A DNA stretch of 64,000 nt from Caldinitratiruptor microaerophilus (GTDB lineage Bacteria; Bacillota; Sulfobacillia; Symbiobacteriales; ZC4RG38): the NCBI RefSeq assembly GCF_025999835.1, contig NZ_AP025628.1, forward strand, positions 620,001 to 684,000, read 5' to 3'. Position numbers and translations under genes: made by a program. Positions 61,803-64,000 of this stretch are shown here, in pieces. A model generated the notes under the pieces. It was not told the DNA's origin. It did no database searches and was given only the letters and a program-made list of their open reading frames with translations. Every line of letters starts with the position of its first letter. The first letter of the stretch is position 1.

Positions 61803-62240
61803 ATGAGCCTGATTCGTCCGGACCCGTTCGAACAGTGGTTCCGGGAGATGCGGCAGTTCTTCGAGCGGCCTTTCACCTTGGTGCCACTCCCGTTCATGCG
61901 GGAAGGTCGGGAATTCGCCCCGGCAGTGGAGGTCTACGAGCAGGGCGAGGAGATCGTGGTCCGGGCGGAGCTTCCCGGCGTCAGCAAGGACCAGGTGGAG
62001 GTCCGGGTCAACCCCGACTCCGTCGAGATCCGGGGTGAGGTCCGGCAGGAGGTCACCCGCGAGCAGGCAGGGTATTACGTGAGTGAGCGGCGCTACGGTA
62101 ACTTCCACCGCGTGGTCCCGTTCCATGTCCCGGTCGACCCCGACAGCGCCACGGCCCGGTTCCACGAAGGGCTGCTGACGGTGCGCGTACGCAAGGTCAA
62201 GGACGAGGGGCGCGGGCGCCGGGTTCCCATCGAAGGCTGA
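61803..62240 (+). CDS. Hsp20-family small heat-shock protein
   Basis: A 145-aa alpha-crystallin-domain protein with ATG at 61803 behind GGGGGG (ATG 61785 is an alternative). The domain runs from about residue 38: APAVEVYEQGEEIVVRAELP, GVSKDQVEVRVNPDSVEIRG and the conserved YYVSERRYGNFHRVVPFHVP. The A-x-x-x-GLL motif is ARFHEGLLTVRVRK. It acts as an ATP-independent holdase chaperone in the cytoplasm. The N-terminal EQWFREMRQFF segment is typical for oligomer formation. Confidence 0.92.
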   Translation: MSLIRPDPFEQWFREMRQFFERPFTLVPLPFMREGREFAPAVEVYEQGEEIVVRAELPGVSKDQVEVRVNPDSVEIRGEVRQEVTREQAGYYVSERRYGNFHRVVPFHVPVDPDSATARFHEGLLTVRVRKVKDEGRGRRVPIEG

Positions 62241-62474
62241 CGTAGGGGTCATCCTCCGGCAAAGTTCACCGGAGGCACCTGGGAGGCACCTGGCCTCTGT
62301 CTCGCGAAATGCGGCCGGCGGGTCGACGGGCCGGCCGCTTGCCCCCTCCCCGACGGCGGGAGGGGGCGCCTTTCTCGCCGCGGGGCCGGTGTCGTGGCGA
62401 AGGGGGAGGCGGTGGGGTGGGGTCCGGGTGTTCGGAGGCAAGCAGGGCTGACCTGGAAGACTCTGGACACAAGG

Positions 62475-62521
62475 CGCAGAAGTTGCGCGGCAAGGGGTGC
62501 GCCTGCCGCGCAACTTCTGCG
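62475..62521. repeat. Perfect 18-bp inverted repeat with two nested palindromes
   Basis: CGCAGAAGTTGCGCGGCA (62475-62492) and TGCCGCGCAACTTCTGCG (62504-62521) are exact inverse copies with an 11-base spacer. Each arm also carries the near-palindromic core GCGCAACTTCTGCGC, which recurs at 28592-28643. It could be a paired operator or a very stable RNA stem. Confidence 0.7.
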
Positions 62522-62577
62522 TGAGCAACGCCCGGCGAGGAGTCCATGGTAGACATAACAACACACGCGGGTCGCCT

Positions 62578-62598
62578 TGACGCCCCCAAATGGCGTCA
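62578..62598. promoter_or_regulatory. Candidate operator palindrome
   Basis: TGACGCC (62578-62584) and GGCGTCA (62592-62598) flank a 7-base centre, 300 bases upstream of the LacI-family gene. The size suits a LacI/GalR-family dimer or a hairpin. Binding is not shown. Confidence 0.45.
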
Positions 62599-62897
62599 CC
62601 TTTTCCCTCCTGACCCGTGTGATAGGGGGTGGTGGCGCAAAAGTTGAGAGTCGACGGGCCTGTTCGCCGCGCAATCGGTGCGTTTCGTGCCGCAGCGCGC
62701 ACCGGCATTCTGCACTGCGGGACCCACCACCCGGGGCCGCGCGGCCAAGACCGCCCCCCCGACTCCGGCCCGCTCGGGCCGGGGCCGCGGACTGGGGCGG
62801 TGACCCGCGCGGGCGCCGCTCCGTGTACCTGCGAGGCAGGGATGCGCGGCGGTTCGGTGTATTCTTGCCATGGAGCGGCTACGAAGGAGTACCGTCG

Positions 62898-63917
62898 ATG
62901 GCGACCATACGCGACGTCGCGAAGCGGGCGGGCGTGTCGATCGCGACCGTCTCGCGGGTCCTGAACAACGTCGGCCACCCGGTCCGCGAGAGCACGCGCC
63001 AGCGGGTGCTCGAGGCGGCCCGCGAGCTCAACTTCTCCCCGAACGACCTCGCCAAGAGCCTCCTGCGCGGACGGACGGCGACGATCGGGCTCCTGGTCCC
63101 CGACATCTCGAACACCTACTACGCCGACATCCTGAGCGGCGTGGAGGCGGTGGCGAGCGAGCGGCAGCTCGTCGTGCTCCTCGGCAACACGAACCGGGAT
63201 CGGGAGCGGCAGGTCCGCTACCTGCGCGTCTTCCAGGAGAAGCGGGTGGACGGGGTCATCCTGGCCGGCGGCGACACGGAGCACGGCGTGGAGCCCGGCT
63301 CGTTGGCGGAGTCGGGGCTGAAGATCATCTGGATCGGGTACGGCGCGCCGGGGATCCCGGCCATCCACCCGGACAACGAGGGCGGGGCGATGGAAGCCAC
63401 GCGCCTCCTGGTGGCGCTCGGCCACCGGGCGATCGGCTGTATCACGGGGCCGCCGGAGTCGAACAGCTCCCGGGCGCGGTTTGTCGGGTACCGCCGGGTG
63501 CTCCAGGAGGCTGGGCTGCCCCTGAGACCCGAGTGGGTCACCTCCGGCGGGTTCCGGCCGGAGGGCGGCTACGAGGCGGTGCGGCGCATTTTCCGGAGCG
63601 GCCACGGCGAACGGCCGACGGCGCTGTTCGTGGCCAACGACCAGATGGCGATCGGGGCGCTGCGGGCCTTCCAGGAGCTCGGCCTGCGGGTGCCGGAGGA
63701 CGTCGCCGTGGTGAGCTTCGATGACGTGCCGATCGCCCGGTTCCTGCGCCCCGCACTGACGACCGTGGCCATCGCCGGGGCCGATCTCGGCCGGCAGGCG
63801 ATGGAGATGCTGTTCGAGTTCCTCGACACCGGCAGGCCGCCGGCCTCCCGCCAGCTGACGACCCGGCTCGTGGTGCGGGAGTCGAGCGGTGGCCCTGTAG
63901 GGACCCTGCAGGCCTGA
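62898..63917 (+). CDS. LacI-family transcriptional regulator
   Basis: A 339-aa regulator with ATG at 62898 behind GAAGGAG. The N-terminal helix-turn-helix ATIRDVAKRAGVSIATVSRV with the hinge LNFSPNDLAKSLLRGRTATI is classical. The effector domain resembles periplasmic sugar-binding proteins: IGLLVPDISNTYYADILSGV, VDGVILAGG and PTALFVANDQMAIGALRAFQ. It continues with EDVAVVSFDDVPIARFLRPA. The controlled genes probably lie to the right of the window or include the gene itself. The palindromes upstream are candidate sites. Confidence 0.93.
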   Translation: MATIRDVAKRAGVSIATVSRVLNNVGHPVRESTRQRVLEAARELNFSPNDLAKSLLRGRTATIGLLVPDISNTYYADILSGVEAVASERQLVVLLGNTNRDRERQVRYLRVFQEKRVDGVILAGGDTEHGVEPGSLAESGLKIIWIGYGAPGIPAIHPDNEGGAMEATRLLVALGHRAIGCITGPPESNSSRARFVGYRRVLQEAGLPLRPEWVTSGGFRPEGGYEAVRRIFRSGHGERPTALFVANDQMAIGALRAFQELGLRVPEDVAVVSFDDVPIARFLRPALTTVAIAGADLGRQAMEMLFEFLDTGRPPASRQLTTRLVVRESSGGPVGTLQA

Positions 63918-63952
63918 CGGGGGCCGCTGGCCCCGAGCCCCAGCGGTGTTCC

Positions 63953-63979
63953 CCCTCTTCTTGGCCCCGGAGAAGAGGG
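63953..63979. terminator. Hairpin after the LacI-family gene
   Basis: CCCTCTTCT (63953-63961) and AGAAGAGGG (63971-63979) form a perfect 9-bp stem with a 9-base loop. No T run follows, so it is only a possible terminator or leader structure of the next gene. Confidence 0.4.
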
Positions 63980-64000
63980 AAACTTCGGTCCAAATGCGCA

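Larger units (their letters stand above)
62241..62897. other. 657-base intergenic region upstream of the LacI-family gene
   Basis: Contains an 18-bp perfect inverted repeat, a TGACGCC palindrome and a GACATAACA block (listed separately). The region is unusually rich in symmetric sites. No gene is supported before the ATG at 62898. Confidence 0.5.

Overview
The window looks like a chromosome segment of a high-GC, probably thermophilic or moderately thermophilic Firmicute-type bacterium of the Symbiobacterium/Thermaerobacter kind. This is an inference from roughly 70% GC coding sequence, strong GGAGG-type ribosome binding sites, many GTG/TTG starts and the gene families present. No rRNA, tRNA or CRISPR array was seen.

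Left third (1-21 kb) is a defence and mobile-element island. It opens with a partial gene for a possible EVE/PUA-like protein, an Mrr-type restriction endonuclease, a RelE/UvrD-like helicase that has lost its central motifs, and a DUF91/NucS-like nuclease whose 3' end runs into a decayed helicase tail. From about 4.6 kb the GC content drops. There follow a membrane-anchored HerA-like ATPase, an IS1634-family transposase split by an IS110-family element (with room for a bridge RNA), and a minus-strand three-gene operon (20.8 to 10.9 kb). The operon's first protein appears to be a fusion of a DruA/DUF4338-like region with a DptF-like P-loop ATPase. The second sits in the DptG position. The third is a DptH-like HerA ATPase with an internal PD-(D/E)XK-like motif. 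This Druantia/Dpt hybrid is the best candidate for an undescribed system here.

Middle (21-29 kb) returns to high GC: a thiamine-diphosphate enzyme, a hotdog thioesterase, a MazE/AbrB antitoxin with a truncated PIN toxin, a PD-(D/E)XK nuclease, a rhomboid protease and an SDH-type serine protease. Degenerate partial copies of neighbouring or related genes (helicase tail, acetolactate-synthase-like, rhomboid, acyl-CoA ligase) lie between them.

Right half (29-62 kb) is catabolic. Block 1: Asp/Glu racemase, FAD amino-acid oxidase and a TRAP-TAXI transporter. Block 2: an unknown 196-aa protein coupled to a 1236-aa three-repeat multicopper oxidase of MnxG type. Block 3 (minus strand): RuBisCO-like protein, cupin, RpiR regulator, N-acylamino-acid racemase/OSBS, Dpp-type ABC uptake genes without ATPases, and an M20 peptidase. 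Block 4 (plus strand): RpiR regulator, TctCBA-type transporter, hydantoinase/oxoprolinase A and B, ornithine-cyclodeaminase-like enzyme, an HcnABC-like three-subunit dehydrogenase and an amidase. Together the blocks suggest scavenging of D-amino acids, N-acyl amino acids, opines or cyclic amides. The window ends with a small heat-shock protein and a LacI-family regulator preceded by several palindromes.
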